Assembly: GCA_947044405.1 (NCBI GenBank)
Contig: CAMRHE010000505.1
Location: 620,001-684,000, forward strand
Reading direction: 5' to 3'
Source: Leptodactylus fallax
Lineage: Eukaryota; Chordata; Amphibia; Anura; Leptodactylidae
DNA: 64,000 nt
Under the pieces are notes generated by a model. The model saw only the letters and a list, made by a program, of their open reading frames with translations. It made no database searches and was not told the DNA's origin. Each line of letters starts with the position of its first letter. The first letter of the stretch is position 1. Positions 29,768 through 41,711 of the stretch are shown here, piece after piece. The position numbers and the translations under genes were made by a program.

Positions 29768-30356
29768 CTAACCCAAGTCCTGCAGTCCCTGCCTCTCTGA
29801 TGGCTTCCTCGACTTCAGGGACCTGGATTTATTGGACAACCCTCCAGAATCCAGGCTGGGAAGTGGCGGCAGAGCATGAATGTCTTCAGGGAGAGGGAGC
29901 CAAGATGGTATGGGCATCTGGGGAATATCCAAGAGGGACCAGGCGGTGGAGAAGTCAGCCGGGGTGCGGATGATGATTCTGTGGCCTTGCCTGAGGACCG
30001 AAAGTCCAAAGGGAAATAACCAGGCATGCTGTAGACCCTTTTCACGTAGGGCTTCCAACAGAGGACAAAGGATATGCCTTTTTGCTAATGTGGACGGGGT
30101 GATGTTCTGGTATAAGTGAATCTCTGATTGCTCATAGCTGAGCAGGCGCTTGTCTCTCGCGGCAGTAAGAACAGGTATCTACAGTCGTAAGAAGGCCACA
30201 AATTACGTCTCTCGGCGGCTCATCTGGCTTGGATTTAGGGCATAATGCCCTATGGATCCTCTCTATCTGAAACGAGGCAGCTCTATCCGGGCCGAGGAGT
30301 GTGGTGAAGATGGACATCACAACTTCCAGTAACGCCTCCGGAGCGAAGGAAGCCCT
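29768..30356 (-). pseudogene. L1 ORF1 C-terminal fragment
   Basis: Remnant of the L1 ORF1 RNA-binding protein, which coats L1 RNA in the ribonucleoprotein. The part nearest the truncation (30132-30356) reads through PEALLEVV..LLGP and FQIERIHRAL..KPDEPPRDVI, the typical RRM segment. After a frame change, 29768-30058 reads MEALREKGLQHAWLFPFGLS and RQGHRIIIRTPADF, the typical C-terminal domain. The N-terminal coiled coil is absent because the element is truncated there. The frame ends at 29768. The upstream ATG at 30374 lies outside the element, at the target-site duplication, so it is not the real start. Confidence 0.8.
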
Positions 30357-30379
30357 CCTATGACTTTTTATCATGGCTT

Positions 30380-30640
30380 ATGCTTAGGATAGGATATAAA
30401 TATCTCCCCCTTGGATCAGCTGTTTAGCATTGCTTCTGACACCCTCACTATACAGTGCATGGAGCTGGAAGCAGATGGTTCTGTGCACTGCATAGTGGCT
30501 GGGGTCTGGTACTGCAGCCCAGCTCTCATTGACATATAAAATGTCTCTGCAACTACTAATAGTTCCATGTAGGAGCCTTTAATAGGAACAGAAACATCCA
30601 CTATGGCCACAAACTGGCAATGCAGAGACAATCATTTTTA
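30380..30640. repeat. Interspersed repeat copy
   Basis: Contains 'ggataggatataaatatctc', 'ggatcagctgtt' and 'agcagatggttctgtgcactgca'. These are shared with 36260-36440 ('ggtctgacaccc', 'cactgtatagcggctg'), 46690-46780 ('tatcctcagggtag', 'catcagctgta') and 39235-39545. I read these as copies of one MITE or SINE-like family. Boundaries are uncertain. Confidence 0.5.
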
Positions 30641-31392
30641 TGGATATGCTAATCATATAGTCAGTGTAGCGGGTGGAGCCTATTTTGCAAGCTTTGCCTA
30701 CAGACAACCCAAACAGCGGCTCAAAATGTAATTCAGAGCTAAAGGGGAGATATTGGGCTGTGATTCCAGAAGAGAGCCAAAGCACTTCCAGCTATCTCTA
30801 GGTAAACCTGGTAAATCAGGCCTCACCCCCAATGCACTTGCTGGCTGATTAGCATATCCATAAAAAGATAATTAGCTCTGTATTGCTTTATCAGTTTGTG
30901 ACCTCAGAGACATGTTTATGATTAGAGTAATGGCCCCCTCATGGAACTATTATTGGTTTGGGAGGAATTTGGGATTTTACAGACTTCCTTTAAGGACCAA
31001 GAGTATAATACCTGGCAGAAACCACTACATTCTCTGGTGTTAGAGTTTTCTTCCCTTCCCAGACCATATGCCATCTTCTTTGGCACGCAGGTCACGTGAA
31101 AGCGTGATAATATAGATGACCTCAACGGTGACCTGAAGAAGTTTGTGCAAGGCCTGGGAAGAAGACTGTAATATCACAGGGTGTCACGGAGGAACCCAGG
31201 AAAGGTGAATAAATGGTATTTTTATTTTTACACACTTTCACTGCATCCTAAAATTTACAGCAAAATGGCGGCCATTTTGTAGGATTTGTCAGCAGCAAAC
31301 CCCAATAATATCAGATTTAGAACCCAAAATTTTTGAAAAATTTGTAAAGAACCTGGCTTATTATAAAACATTTGAAGATAAATTATTAAATA

Positions 31393-31948
31393 CTAGCAGA
31401 AGGACCCGGCTTCGCACGGGTATATTTCATTTTTTGTTTGTGTAGTGGCCCCATAAGAATTGGCCAGTTTTGCACTTGGCATCCAGTATGGCAGTCTAGT
31501 ATAGGTACAGTCTATTTATGGCTGTGTTGTTATGGAAACCTGGTAAACTAAATGTGAAGTTATATTGGCTGATGCACGTCATATGACTGAATATTTAAGG
31601 ACCTGCAAACTGCTATTGACTCATACAGGTCATAAATAGCTTGGTTGCTATGGAAACCTGGAGTAAAGCTGTGTGCCTGAGGAGACTAAGCGCCTGCGAG
31701 CTTCTATTGGCTGATAAAGGACATGTGACCATGTGTATGGCAGTTGGAATATGAGTGAAAGACTTGCAGGCTTGTATTGGCTAATGCAGGTAATTTTTTG
31801 GGAATACTGTATCTCAGGAATGGTACGTCCTAGAGAGCTGAGACCCAGTCTAAAATCTTTCCGGACACCTGATGTACCTGTGTGCCAAATTTGGTGAGGA
31901 TCTGTCCAGTCGTTTGGTCGCACATAAAGAACAGACAGACAGAAACTC

Positions 31949-31992
<44 letters not shown>
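31393..31992 (+). mobile_element. Retroposon-like element ending in (TA)n
   Basis: Begins at 'tactagcagaaggacccggc' and ends with 'cgcacataaagaacagacag', 'acagaaactcattta' and a (TA)n tract at 31952-31992. A GC-rich head, a conserved 3' part ('tttggtgaggatctgtccag') and a simple-repeat tail are what 3' ends of non-LTR retroelements or SINEs look like. I cannot name the family from sequence alone. Confidence 0.5.
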
Positions 31993-31994
<2 letters not shown>

Positions 31995-32116
31995 CACTTA
32001 TCACATTAGATAATATAATGTAAGGAAGTCTTTTGTCTTCTATATATACAGTACATACAGTATATTCTCATAATTGGTAATTGTACCCATAAGTGTTTTA
32101 AAAAAATATTATATCC

Positions 32117-32508
32117 TGTGAGACATTCCTTAGGTTGGGGTAGCCATTAGCTGATGTCAAAGGTCATCTTTGATTATTGATATAGTGGACAGGCTTTAGA
32201 GAGGCCTTAGAGGGAGTTTATGTGTCTAGGCTTTGTTTGAGACCCATATCAATGCTGATAGTGATTGATGTTCGCTTCCTCCAATAGGATTTTCAAAATA
32301 ACACCAAAGACCATACATCGTTGAAAACAATAAGTGCGGCAATACAGACACAGGTAAAATGGTTTTATTGTATAAAGGAGAGCTGGGCCCTGTATACCTT
32401 TGAGAATGCAAATGGTATCTTTCATGTTGTTGATGCGCTCTCCCTCCTCGAGGTAAATAAAGAATTATACTTCTTAGAGATTTGACGTCTGAAGTGGTAT
32501 TTTCCGTA
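32117..32508 (+). mobile_element. Possible solo LTR
   Basis: The segment runs from tgtgagacattcc to gtaaca. It has a TATA-like 'tgtataaagg' near 32367 and an AATAAA near 32455, a promoter and poly(A) layout expected of an LTR. I found no clear target-site duplication, so the boundaries and the call are tentative. Confidence 0.3.
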
Positions 32509-32798
32509 ACACATTCACATATATTCTTACAGAAAGGTACTGGGGGTATATACTGTATCTCCCAGTTTGCTGAGGTGGGTGAGATAAGGAATCCTTAAAA
32601 GGTGGGTTTCTCGACAAACCTAGGGAGGGAGTTTCTTTACGTTGCACTTTTGGGCTGGATTTTTATGGAATGGCAGGTAGGTGGTCAGTGAGACCTGTCA
32701 TTGCCATTTCCTCCATTACACAGCTTACAGGGGGCCCTGATTGTAATGAGTTGTTGTAATTAATATTATTATTGTGTTAATATTTTTGTAACCTTCCT

Positions 32799-33004
32799 CG
32801 TTGCGGAAATGCAGCTTTTTTTTGTTGCGAATTTTGTTGCATTTTTTAAGCCAAAGCCAGGAGTGGATTAAGCAGAAGGGAGAAGTAGAAGAACTTCCTA
32901 TATACTTCTCATTCCTTTTGTAGTCTTTCTTGACTTTGGCTCAAAAATCACAGCAAAATCTGCAACAAAAAAAGCTGCGTTTCCGCAACGTGAAGTGTCA
33001 GCCT
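32799..33004. mobile_element. Palindromic MITE, copy 1 (family 'cgttgcggaaacgcagc')
   Basis: The terminal inverted repeats include cgttgcggaaatgcagc and gctgcgtttccgcaacg. The interior contains 'gagccaaagccaggagtgga'-type sequence and its inverted partner 'gactttggctcaaaa'. Copies of the family lie at 43168-43386 (complete) and 46045-46215 (partial). Confidence 0.75.
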
Positions 33005-33168
33005 AAAAGTCTAAAAGCTCTGCAGTCAGGGAGTCTGGAGAGAAAGACATTCTGTACCATTTTGTGCTTGGTGTGAATAAGATGACTCTTGTATTGTAAC
33101 TCAAGAACTTGTCTTTAGGTGAGGAAGCCTATATATAGGTATAGTCAGCTCCCAGACAGAGATTATAA

Positions 33169-33174
33169 TTTATT
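33169..33174 (-). terminator. Candidate poly(A) signal for the NLR terminal exon
   Basis: TTTATT on the plus strand reads AATAAA on the minus strand, about 460 bp past the stop codon at 33632. It is a plausible poly(A) signal for a 3' UTR of that length. The hexamer is common by chance, so this is weak support only. Confidence 0.25.
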
Positions 33175-33631
33175 ATGTGGAAATCATGCTACAAGTCTAG
33201 GGGCGGCCATACTGTAGTCTGTGAATTCATGGCCGTCTGCTGTAGGGACATCAGTGTCCTCCTCTATGTAATATACAGGATCTGAGTGTATCATACAGTT
33301 ATACAGTACAGGGGTTGTGTAATATGGAGGTTTTATCCCCTATAGACAGCGCTGGCTCCTAGGTCTGTGCCCATGATGTCAGGATATCCATCACCAAACC
33401 ATGACCCCAGTCAGATCCCCAGTATACCCATCATGTGTCACATCAAGGAAAAGAGCTTACTATAATACAATGTGACATGTGGGCGGAGCTTACACTGTGT
33501 GTAATGTGTAGGTGAGTGATATTACCCATAATGCACCAGGAGACGCTCCTAATACTGGAGCTGTGAAGAAGTATTCACCATAATGTCCTGTTATCTGCTC
33601 GGCACACATACACCCCCGGCTTCTGTATTGC

Positions 33632-33716
33632 TCAGCATAACTTCAGATATGGTTTGAGTTGTTTCAGCTTTCTTATTTCTTCCTTCTGCTTTTCAAACAA
33701 TTCAATTCCCCCGAGT
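33632..33716 (-). CDS. Candidate terminal exon of an NLR (LRR) gene
   Basis: An 85-bp open stretch on the minus strand, preceded by a pyrimidine-rich acceptor (gtctgttttatgttctag). In the phase left by the LRR exons (one base completes the split codon) it reads LGGIELFEKQKEEIRKLKQL, then KPYLKLC and a TGA stop. This is a short, charged, lysine-rich helix of the kind that closes the LRR domain of NLRP/NLRC proteins. Strand, phase and position downstream of the exons at 40138 and 50357 all agree. It is too short to stand alone on similarity. The call depends on the phase match, acceptor and stop; a chance open frame is possible. Confidence 0.55.
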
Positions 33717-34104
33717 CTAGAACATAAAACAGACAGCGCAGTATTAGTGACTTTGTATTGTGAGGATTTTCTCCTGACCTCAGATTAGTCAGTGACTAGA
33801 CCTGCTGAGGATGAATCTGTACAATCTTGTGTTTTCCAGAACTGGTGACACTGGGGATTTATTATTACAATTACCGCCGTTTCCTTATGGTCACATGACC
33901 CTTCTATAGACACTTATGGCAGGCGCCGCTTGTCTCTATGATCAGTTCCATCAGGTACAAGTTCTCCTGACTCATTTCTGTGAGAACTCCCTAATGGGGT
34001 GTAAAGTGGGTTTTCTAAACTCTGCAACCACTTTAACCCCCCCTACAGTTTTGGATGAGCGGGTGTGGCTGACAGGGGTCAACTCACTCCACTCACTCAA
34101 TCTT

Positions 34105-34460
34105 GCACTCGCCTTTCACTCAGGCTGCAAATTAAGCGTAAATTGCACCCAAACAAATGACTCGACAAGCGAACAGCCTTAAAAATAATGTCAGCACAAC
34201 AGAATAATACTTAACGTCTTTTTCTACCAGGAACTTTGGAGGAGAAATATGGCCGACACACAACTCTGTTAGCTGACTTCCAGATCTGTCATCACTTGTA
34301 AGGTATCATAGTTTCTTAGCCACACCTCCCTGCCAGGGTGCTTCTCCCTCTCACTCCCTGAAATGGGGGATGAACAACTTGTCTTCATCCGGAAAAGATG
34401 AGTGTTCTATCTTTGTCTTGTAGATTGATAACCCAACATAAACAACACATTCACTAAAGA
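34105..34460. repeat. Interspersed repeat, copy 1
   Basis: Closely related, in the same orientation, to 51230-51840. Shared strings include 'cttgcactcgcctttcactc', 'gcgtaaattgcaccc', 'ttggaggagaaatatg', 'gaaatgggggatga' and 'aacaacacattcacta'. No coding capacity recognised. The class is unknown. Confidence 0.7.
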
Positions 34461-34622
34461 TATACATTATATATATATATATACACACACACATACACTT
34501 TTTTTTTTTTTTTTTTTTAATGCCTTTACAAAAATTCCATATTTTGAAGGAAAAAAGGATATTTCAATGTATGGAGGTGTGTAAGGTGCCTTTTTAGTAA
34601 CACAATATGTCGTTTTTATTTA

Positions 34623-36064
<1,442 letters not shown>

Positions 36065-36111
<47 letters not shown>
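36065..36111. repeat. (TA)n microsatellite
   Basis: About 23 uninterrupted TA dinucleotides. Open frames crossing it translate as alternating Ile-Tyr and are not genes. Confidence 0.95.
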
Positions 36112-36114
<3 letters not shown>

Positions 36115-36259
36115 CTTTACTGCTCCATACACAAGGAAATGTCTGTCACTACCTCTTCGTTCACACCAGCATTCACAAAATAAGCCAGCACAGTCAAGGC
36201 TCAGACTTAGCAAGAAATGGGGGTGGGTATGGATTAACCAAAGGGTTAAATGGGCTTTA

Positions 36260-36440
36260 GGTCACTTCTGATACTAATGACCCTTCCTCAGGACTTCTCA
36301 TTAGTATTATATCGGTTGGGGTCTGACACCCAGTCCCCACACAGATCAACTGTTCTGGGGATACAGCAGGAAGCAGAAGGCTCTATCCACTGTATAGCGG
36401 CTGTGCCGGAGTCCTGCAGCTCTGCTCTGTCCTGTGCTCT
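36260..36440. repeat. Interspersed repeat copy (same family as 30380-30640)
   Basis: Shares 'ggggtctgacaccc', 'gatcaactgtt', 'cactgtatagcggctg' and 'cctgcagctctgctctg'-type strings with 30380-30640. The boundaries are unclear. Confidence 0.5.
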
Positions 36441-36989
36441 AGTGTAGTGTATATTATTATAACACTGTGCGGTAAATCACTGCGCACATGAGGAGGGTAA
36501 GAGAATATGGAGGGGAACTAGGTCACCCCTACAGCCCCTCTCCTAATAGCTGGGGTTATTAATATTAGCACACCGGTCCTATTACACAATTATTACAGGG
36601 ATTTCACTTCTGTAGCATCAAAACGTGTGTGTGGACGACCATGGCGTGAGAGGACGTGATCCTGAGCTCATGGCAGACAGAATACAGATTAATTAGTTCT
36701 CTCTTGGGTAGTTTCTATACTATAAGTCAATGTCCGACCCTCTAACAGGAGTTGCAACATCATTAAGGTATAAGACAGACCAGACCCTCGCCTGTAGACA
36801 TTTCTTACAAGCTGCTTACTCTTCATCACTGCAATGCACAGGATCTTTCTGGCTAGATGAAAGGGGATCAGAGGGTACTGCTTCTCCTTAGGGAAAGCAC
36901 CATGAAGGTGAGAGGAAGGCAAAAGTCATATTCTGCTCCTCTGAGGAGAAAAAGCTCATCTCCTGGAGGATCACTGCATTGCTTTGAAG

Positions 36990-37858
36990 CAGGGGCGTAA
37001 CTACCGAAGACTGGGCCCCATAGCAAAATTTTGACCTGGGGCCCCCCTACTGCATAGCATCCCCTTTCCTGGAACTCACACAGTATAACATCCCATTTAC
37101 ACACACTATAATGTCTTATAGCAGCCCCTACCCACACTATAATACCCCATAGCGGCCCCTCCACACAGTATTATGTCCCACCGTGGCCCCAATGGTGTTC
37201 ATTGCAAATATTGCAAAAATTTTGGGGTACACCAACCACAAACTATTATTATACTCTGGGGTCTTTTCAGAGTATAATGATCAGAGGTTCTCCTGGGCTC
37301 CGCCACGATTCCCTGAGGTTTCATCCCTCTTCAATGAAGTCACAGACGTGGGTTACGCCATCATAATATGTGTCACAACGCCGGCCTGACCCACGTGATG
37401 TCTGTGACGTCACAACAGAGGCAGCTTGGAGCCATGCTGTATCCCGAAGCGGTGAGTAACACTATTTTTATGTTCGCTCACCTCCCCTGGGTCTCTGACC
37501 ATTATACTCCAGGGTCTGGAGAGTATTTGTTGGGGTTCGCGCAACACATACTCTTGCCACATTCCTGCGGCCTTACTTACCGATCCCTGTTCCTGCTCAC
37601 GGCCGCCTCCACTTCCCCTTCTTCCCTCCAGGGGGTCCGAATGACGTAATATGAGATGCACGGAGCCCCCTGAAGGGCCAAAGTGGAAGCGGAGGCGGCC
37701 GTGAGCAGGAACAGAGTTCGGTAAGTAAATACGGCCCATTACCTGCTGGAGTAACCCCAGCCTATTAAAAAAAAAAGCATTAGAACCACACCAGGCCCCC
37801 TAAATTTGTGGGCCCTGTGGCAGCTACTACGGCTGCTATGGCGGTACTTACGCCACTG
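36990..37858. mobile_element. hAT-type non-autonomous element with perfect 8-bp duplication
   Basis: An 869-bp element with termini CAGGGGCGTAACTA at the left and its imperfect complement (TTACGCCACTG) at the right. It is flanked by identical 8-bp duplications ctttgaag at 36982-36989 and 37859-37866. The 8-bp duplication and CAG-type ends are hallmarks of the hAT superfamily. There is no transposase; the frames inside have no domain. A second full copy with its own duplication is at 47133-48177. Partial copies are at about 39955-40034, 48900-49351 and 52740-53405. Confidence 0.9.
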
Positions 37859-37949
37859 CTTTGAAGAATCCTTATGATACTTGGCAATCTACTCAAGTTG
37901 TCATAGAGAGAAGCAATATGAGGAGATAAGACAGCCAGACATTAGTAGA

Positions 37950-38165
37950 AGAGATGTCACATATGAAGGTGCAGTCAGTATCACACACAATCGAATTAGA
38001 TACACATCTCAGTATACAATATCACACATGATAGGATTAGATACACAGTTCAATAGAGACGTCACATATGAAGGTGCAGTCAGTATCACACATGATAGGA
38101 TTAGATACACAGCTCAGCAGACAGTATCACACATGATAGGATTAGATACACTGCTCAGTAGAGAA
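37950..38165. repeat. Intronic minisatellite of the LRR unit, block 1
   Basis: About five copies of a 37-40-bp unit, 'cagtatcacacatgatagga' followed by 'ttagatacacagctcag'. Two long variants include 'gtcacatatgaaggtgcagt'. The same unit occurs at 40344-40425, 49880-50015, 50569-50640 and, degenerate, at 50855-50895 and 52420-52600. It surrounds both LRR exons. Confidence 0.9.
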
Positions 38166-38660
38166 GCCACTTCAGGGTTGCGGTTTACATGACAACGAGA
38201 ACACAGTCATCAGCACAGGCGGCACTATGACGTCACAAGATCACGCCTCCTACGCTGAGACGCCGACTTCCTGTGCGTGGATCCTGCGCACAGAGCGCGG
38301 GTCAAGAAGAGAAAGCGGCGGCACCATTCGACATGGTCGCTGGTAGGTGAGTATAACTTATTTGTTTTGCTTTGTTTTAGTTAGTTGTGGGTATTTTAAT
38401 AGTATAAGGGGTTGTTAGTAGGAGGAATTATAACTTTAAGGGAGGGGGCATTATGAACATAAGGGGGCGTCATTTATATAAGGGTTATTATGGGGTACAA
38501 GGGGGGAGGTTATTTATATTAGGGGTCATTATGAACATAAGGGGGTGGTCATTGATATAAGGGGTCATTAGAGGTGCAGTATTTATGTCAGGGGGAATCA
38601 GGGGTATAATATGAGGGGGCAGTTAATTTAATTGAAGTGACACTTGGGCTTTATTAAGAC

Positions 38661-39219
38661 TAAAGCCCCACATAGCGGGCTGCAGCAAAAAAAGTGCTGC
38701 AGGAAAAACCGCGGCCGTAACATTGTGGTTTTTCCCGCAGCGCTTTTCACAGAAGGGCCACAGATTTTTCCTCTGCAGACTTTCTGCTTCCATTATATCT
38801 ATAGGGAAACCGCTGGTGTTTCCGTAGGTATAATTGACATTATGCGATTTCCAAAACCACAACGGTTTTGGAAATTGCAGTGTCCGCTGCACGTATTTTT
38901 CCACAATGTGTGGATGGGATTTGCTAGAATCCACTTTGCAGGAACTGTAAAATGCCACATTTTTTTTCCCGTGGTGTTTTTGCAATGTGGGGCCCCATCC
39001 CATCCCCACTTTGTGGTAAAATATGCGCAGTGGACATGCTGTGATTTCCAAAACAGTCGTGGTTTTGGAAATCGCAGAATTCCTATGGAAACGCTACCGG
39101 TTTCCCTGTAGAAATAATTGAAGCAGAAAGTCCGGAGAGGAAACCTCTGCGAAATTTCTGTGCAAAGCGCAGCAGGAAGAACAGCGCTTTTTTGCTGCAG
39201 GACGCCACATGGGGCCTTA
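38661..39219. mobile_element. Palindromic MITE
   Basis: About 560 bp with inverted termini 'taaagccccacatagcgggc' and the complement of 'acgccacatggggcctta'. Further inverted pairs follow inward ('gctgcagcaaaaaaagtgct', 'ccaaaaccacaacggttttg'). Two opposite-strand frames (38623-39051 and 38644-39111) are only the palindrome translated. Confidence 0.7.
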
Positions 39220-39234
39220 AGGAGTTTTCCAGCT

Positions 39235-39545
39235 CATTTTTAATTGATGATCTATCCTCAGAATAGATCATCAATAAGAGATAAGTGATTCCCCACTGAT
39301 CAGCTGTATGAAGGGGCTATGGCGCCTGTTTATATCACACGCTGTCTGTTTATAGTGGCCGTGTGATGTCATTCCAGCCTTGTCACAGACGTGTATAGGA
39401 CGAGGCTGTAGTTACATTACATGGCCGCTATGAGATGACACTATGTAAACAGAGAAGGTATCATGGCGCTTACACAGGTACCACGGTTCATTCAAACGGC
39501 TGATTCTGGGGGTCCCGATTATTGGAACCCCATTAATTATTTTTA
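39235..39545. repeat. Interspersed repeat copy
   Basis: Contains 'tgatgatctatcctcagaat', 'actgatcagctgtatga' and 'gggggtcccgattattgga'. It resembles the repeat family at 30380, 36260 and 46690. The ends are not defined. Confidence 0.5.
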
Positions 39546-39954
39546 CCTTTTGTTTACTTTTTAATTAGGAAACACCTGGGGCATTATTAATAAGGGGAAC
39601 TATTTACAGGGGGTGCACAGGGGAGTTATTAATATAAAGATACACTTGGGGGTATTATTCATTATGGGGGGTATATTATATATTGTATAATTGGGGTAGC
39701 AGCAGGATGGGTGTGCAGGTGAGGACAATGTGGGTCGGGTGCCTGGAAAATTGAGGAGCCAAAGATGTCTGTGCTGCAAACTTTACAGAGACTGGAAGAA
39801 ATGGTCATGGCCGTCCAGATGAAAGAGACGGGGAATGTGACCGATTAGTCAGAGACGTCACCGGTAAGTCACTAAATGTTACTGCCCTGTATTCACCTAA
39901 ATCGTCTGCAGAGCCCTGTGTAGAGCTGCTATATACCACTATATGCTCACCGTA

Positions 39955-40034
39955 TACTGAGATCGGTATATCTAAGTTGGGGGCCCACTTGGACATGTTC
40001 GCCCCCCTGTGCTGAACCCCTAGCTACGCCTCTG
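39955..40034. mobile_element. hAT-type element, right-end fragment
   Basis: Ends 'cccctagctacgcctctg' at 40034, matching the inverted terminus of the hAT-type family at 36990. The left terminus could not be placed; part of 38200-38400 may belong to it. It sits inside the first LRR-exon unit, where the second unit (50030-50050) has no such sequence. Confidence 0.6.
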
Positions 40035-40137
40035 CCTCATAGATATAACAATGGTGCGGAGGAGCATAAAATAGAATAAAATCCATGTATAACTTGTCCC
40101 CCACGTGTCTCATCCTGTACACATCTCTTATACTCAC

Positions 40138-40308
40138 CGTAATCTCTGTATCCTGCAGGCTGGACTGGACAGAGCGGCCATCAAGTCACTGAGTTTAAGG
40201 TGATACAGACGGTTACCAGACAGGTCAAGTTTCTTCAGGGACTGGTTATTACTTATTGCAGATACCAACTGGGTGCAGGAAGTGTCTGATAGATTATTAT
40301 TAGCCAAA
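40138..40308 (-). CDS. NLR-type LRR exon, copy 1 (171 bp)
   Basis: An exon of exactly 171 bp on the minus strand, the characteristic size of LRR exons in NLRP-type genes, encoding two leucine-rich repeats of 28-29 residues. It has a good acceptor (cttattcttacag) and donor (GTGAGT, plus-strand 40132-40137). It reads without stops: LANNNLSDTSCTQLVSAISN, then NNQSLKKLDLSGNRLYHLKL and SDLMAALSSPACRIQRL. The LxLxxNxL pattern is that of ribonuclease-inhibitor-type LRRs, which form the sensor half of NLR immune receptors. It starts and ends in the same phase as the exon at 50357, so the two splice in frame. The call is a coding exon or a well-preserved relic. The NACHT domain is not seen in this window. 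Confidence 0.85.
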
Positions 40309-40343
40309 CTGTAAGAATAAGAAGATGAGATGTGAGTGATGTA

Positions 40344-40425
40344 TCAGCAGACAGTATCACACATGATAGGATTAGATACACAACTCAGTATCACACATGA
40401 TAGGATTAGATACACAGCTCAGTGG
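40344..40425. repeat. Intronic minisatellite of the LRR unit, block 2
   Basis: Two copies of the 'cagtatcacacatgatagga' unit, just upstream (minus-strand sense) of LRR exon copy 1. The block at 50569-50640 stands in the same place relative to copy 2. Confidence 0.85.
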
Positions 40426-40727
40426 ATCCAAGAGTTCCTTAGCATTCATCACTGCATGATCCAAAGAAATTACTCCATTTTCTTCAGCAATACACAGGAC
40501 TCAGTGCAGTGAAGCTTGTAGTATAATGTTGTACCGTGTTAGCCATAGAAAGTAGTGGAAGAGTGAAGAAATCAGGCCATACCTTTTAGAAGCTAACTGA
40601 GTATATTTGGTAGTAGCTCTCTTCTTCAGACATACAAGAAACTGAAAATTCACACACTCTTTATACACACAAGACCTGGATCTTCTAAGGGTCTTAGAAT
40701 CTTTAAAGAAAATCAAAATACAATATA

Positions 40728-40896
40728 CAGTGGGGAAAAAAAGTATTTAGTCAGCCACCAATTGTGCAAGTTCTCCCACTTATAAAGATGAGGCCGGCCT
40801 GTAATTGTCATCATAGGTAGACCTCAACTATGAGAGACAAAATTAGAAAACTAATCCAGAAAATCACATTGTCTGATTTTTTAAGAATTTGACCAA
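40728..40896. mobile_element. Tc1-like left terminus
   Basis: Begins cagtggggaaaaaaagtatt after a TA and continues 'tagtcagccaccaattgtgc', 'gtaattgtcatcataggtag', a typical vertebrate Tc1-like terminus. It is cut off at about 40896 by the start of the plus-strand L1. A Tc1-type right terminus (ending gcaagccactg) lies at 44470-44494 after the L1 tail. The two ends resemble each other only partly, so they may belong to different elements. Confidence 0.65.
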
Positions 40897-41711
40897 ATCA
40901 CTAAACTGGAGCGCCTCTGTAAGAAATCACTGGTAGCTAGTACTTTGAAGCACCTCCAGAACTTGCGCGAGGAACTAAGAGATATCTTAAATGCCAGAGC
41001 GGCAAAACATTTGTTGTACTTTATTCATAAATTATATACTCATAGTAACAAAGGGGGAAAGATGATGTCATCCTTGATAAAGAAGGCAAGATCTTGAACC
41101 CACATTGCCAGTGTCAAAGCTCCAGAAGGCATAGTGCATTCAGTAACCTCTAAAATAACAGAGACTTTTCAGAATTGTTATTCAGCTCTTTACAATCTCA
41201 AGGACTCTGCTCGGATTGCACTGATGGGAATGAGGGAAAGTCTTACTAAAGATTTCCTTTCCTCCTTACAGCTACCACATATTACCATGCTCCTAAATTT
41301 GATTACAGAAGATGAATTACGGAAGACTATCCTTAGTTTTTCCCCTGACAAAAGCCCTGGCCCAGATGGTTTTTCCGCTAAAATATTACAAAATATTTCT
41401 TACACATTCTATTGCCACATTTGCAACAATCACTCAACGCCCTTCTCCAAGGTAAAGCATTATCGAAACAGGCTCAAGAGGCATATGTTACCTTGATAGC
41501 TAAAGATGTTAAAGATCCTGCTCTATGTACTGTAGTAGTTATAGACCGATCTCACTGCTAGATTTAGGCACTTTGGGCAAAGTTGCTGGCTTCTCCCTTC
41601 ACTCATTCATGAAGAACAGACAGGTTTCATTAAGACAAGAGAAGGCAAAGATAACTCTGCTAAACTCCTTCAGGCCATAGAATATGCTACAACCTCCAGA
41701 ACCCCATTACT

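Larger units (their letters stand above)
23727..30369 (-). mobile_element. 5'-truncated L1 LINE with 13-bp target-site duplication
   Basis: A non-LTR retrotransposon on the minus strand. Its 3' end is the T-run at 23735-23746 (a poly(A) tail on the element strand). The sequence cctatgacttttt occurs at 23727-23739 and again at 30357-30369, flanking the element as expected for target-primed insertion. The order on the minus strand is: ORF1 C-terminal part (29768-30356), a long inter-ORF stretch (27865-29767), ORF2 endonuclease, broken reverse transcriptase, C-terminal zinc-binding segment, then a pyrimidine-rich 3' UTR (about 23750-24243). The 5' end is lost inside ORF1. The frames are multiply broken, so the copy is dead. 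The L1 assignment rests on the ORF1 type and on the endonuclease and RT motifs. Confidence 0.9.

Noticed and set aside
38280..38352. GC-rich 'first exon' with ATG and a perfect donor (gacatggtcgctggtaggtgagta)
   Set aside because: The donor-like 'ggtgagta' recurs in other copies of the hAT-type family (37455, 49094, 52979), so it is better explained as transposon sequence. No downstream exon fits on the plus strand.
38623..39111. Two overlapping opposite-strand frames of 142 and 155 codons
   Set aside because: They are mirror translations of a palindromic MITE.
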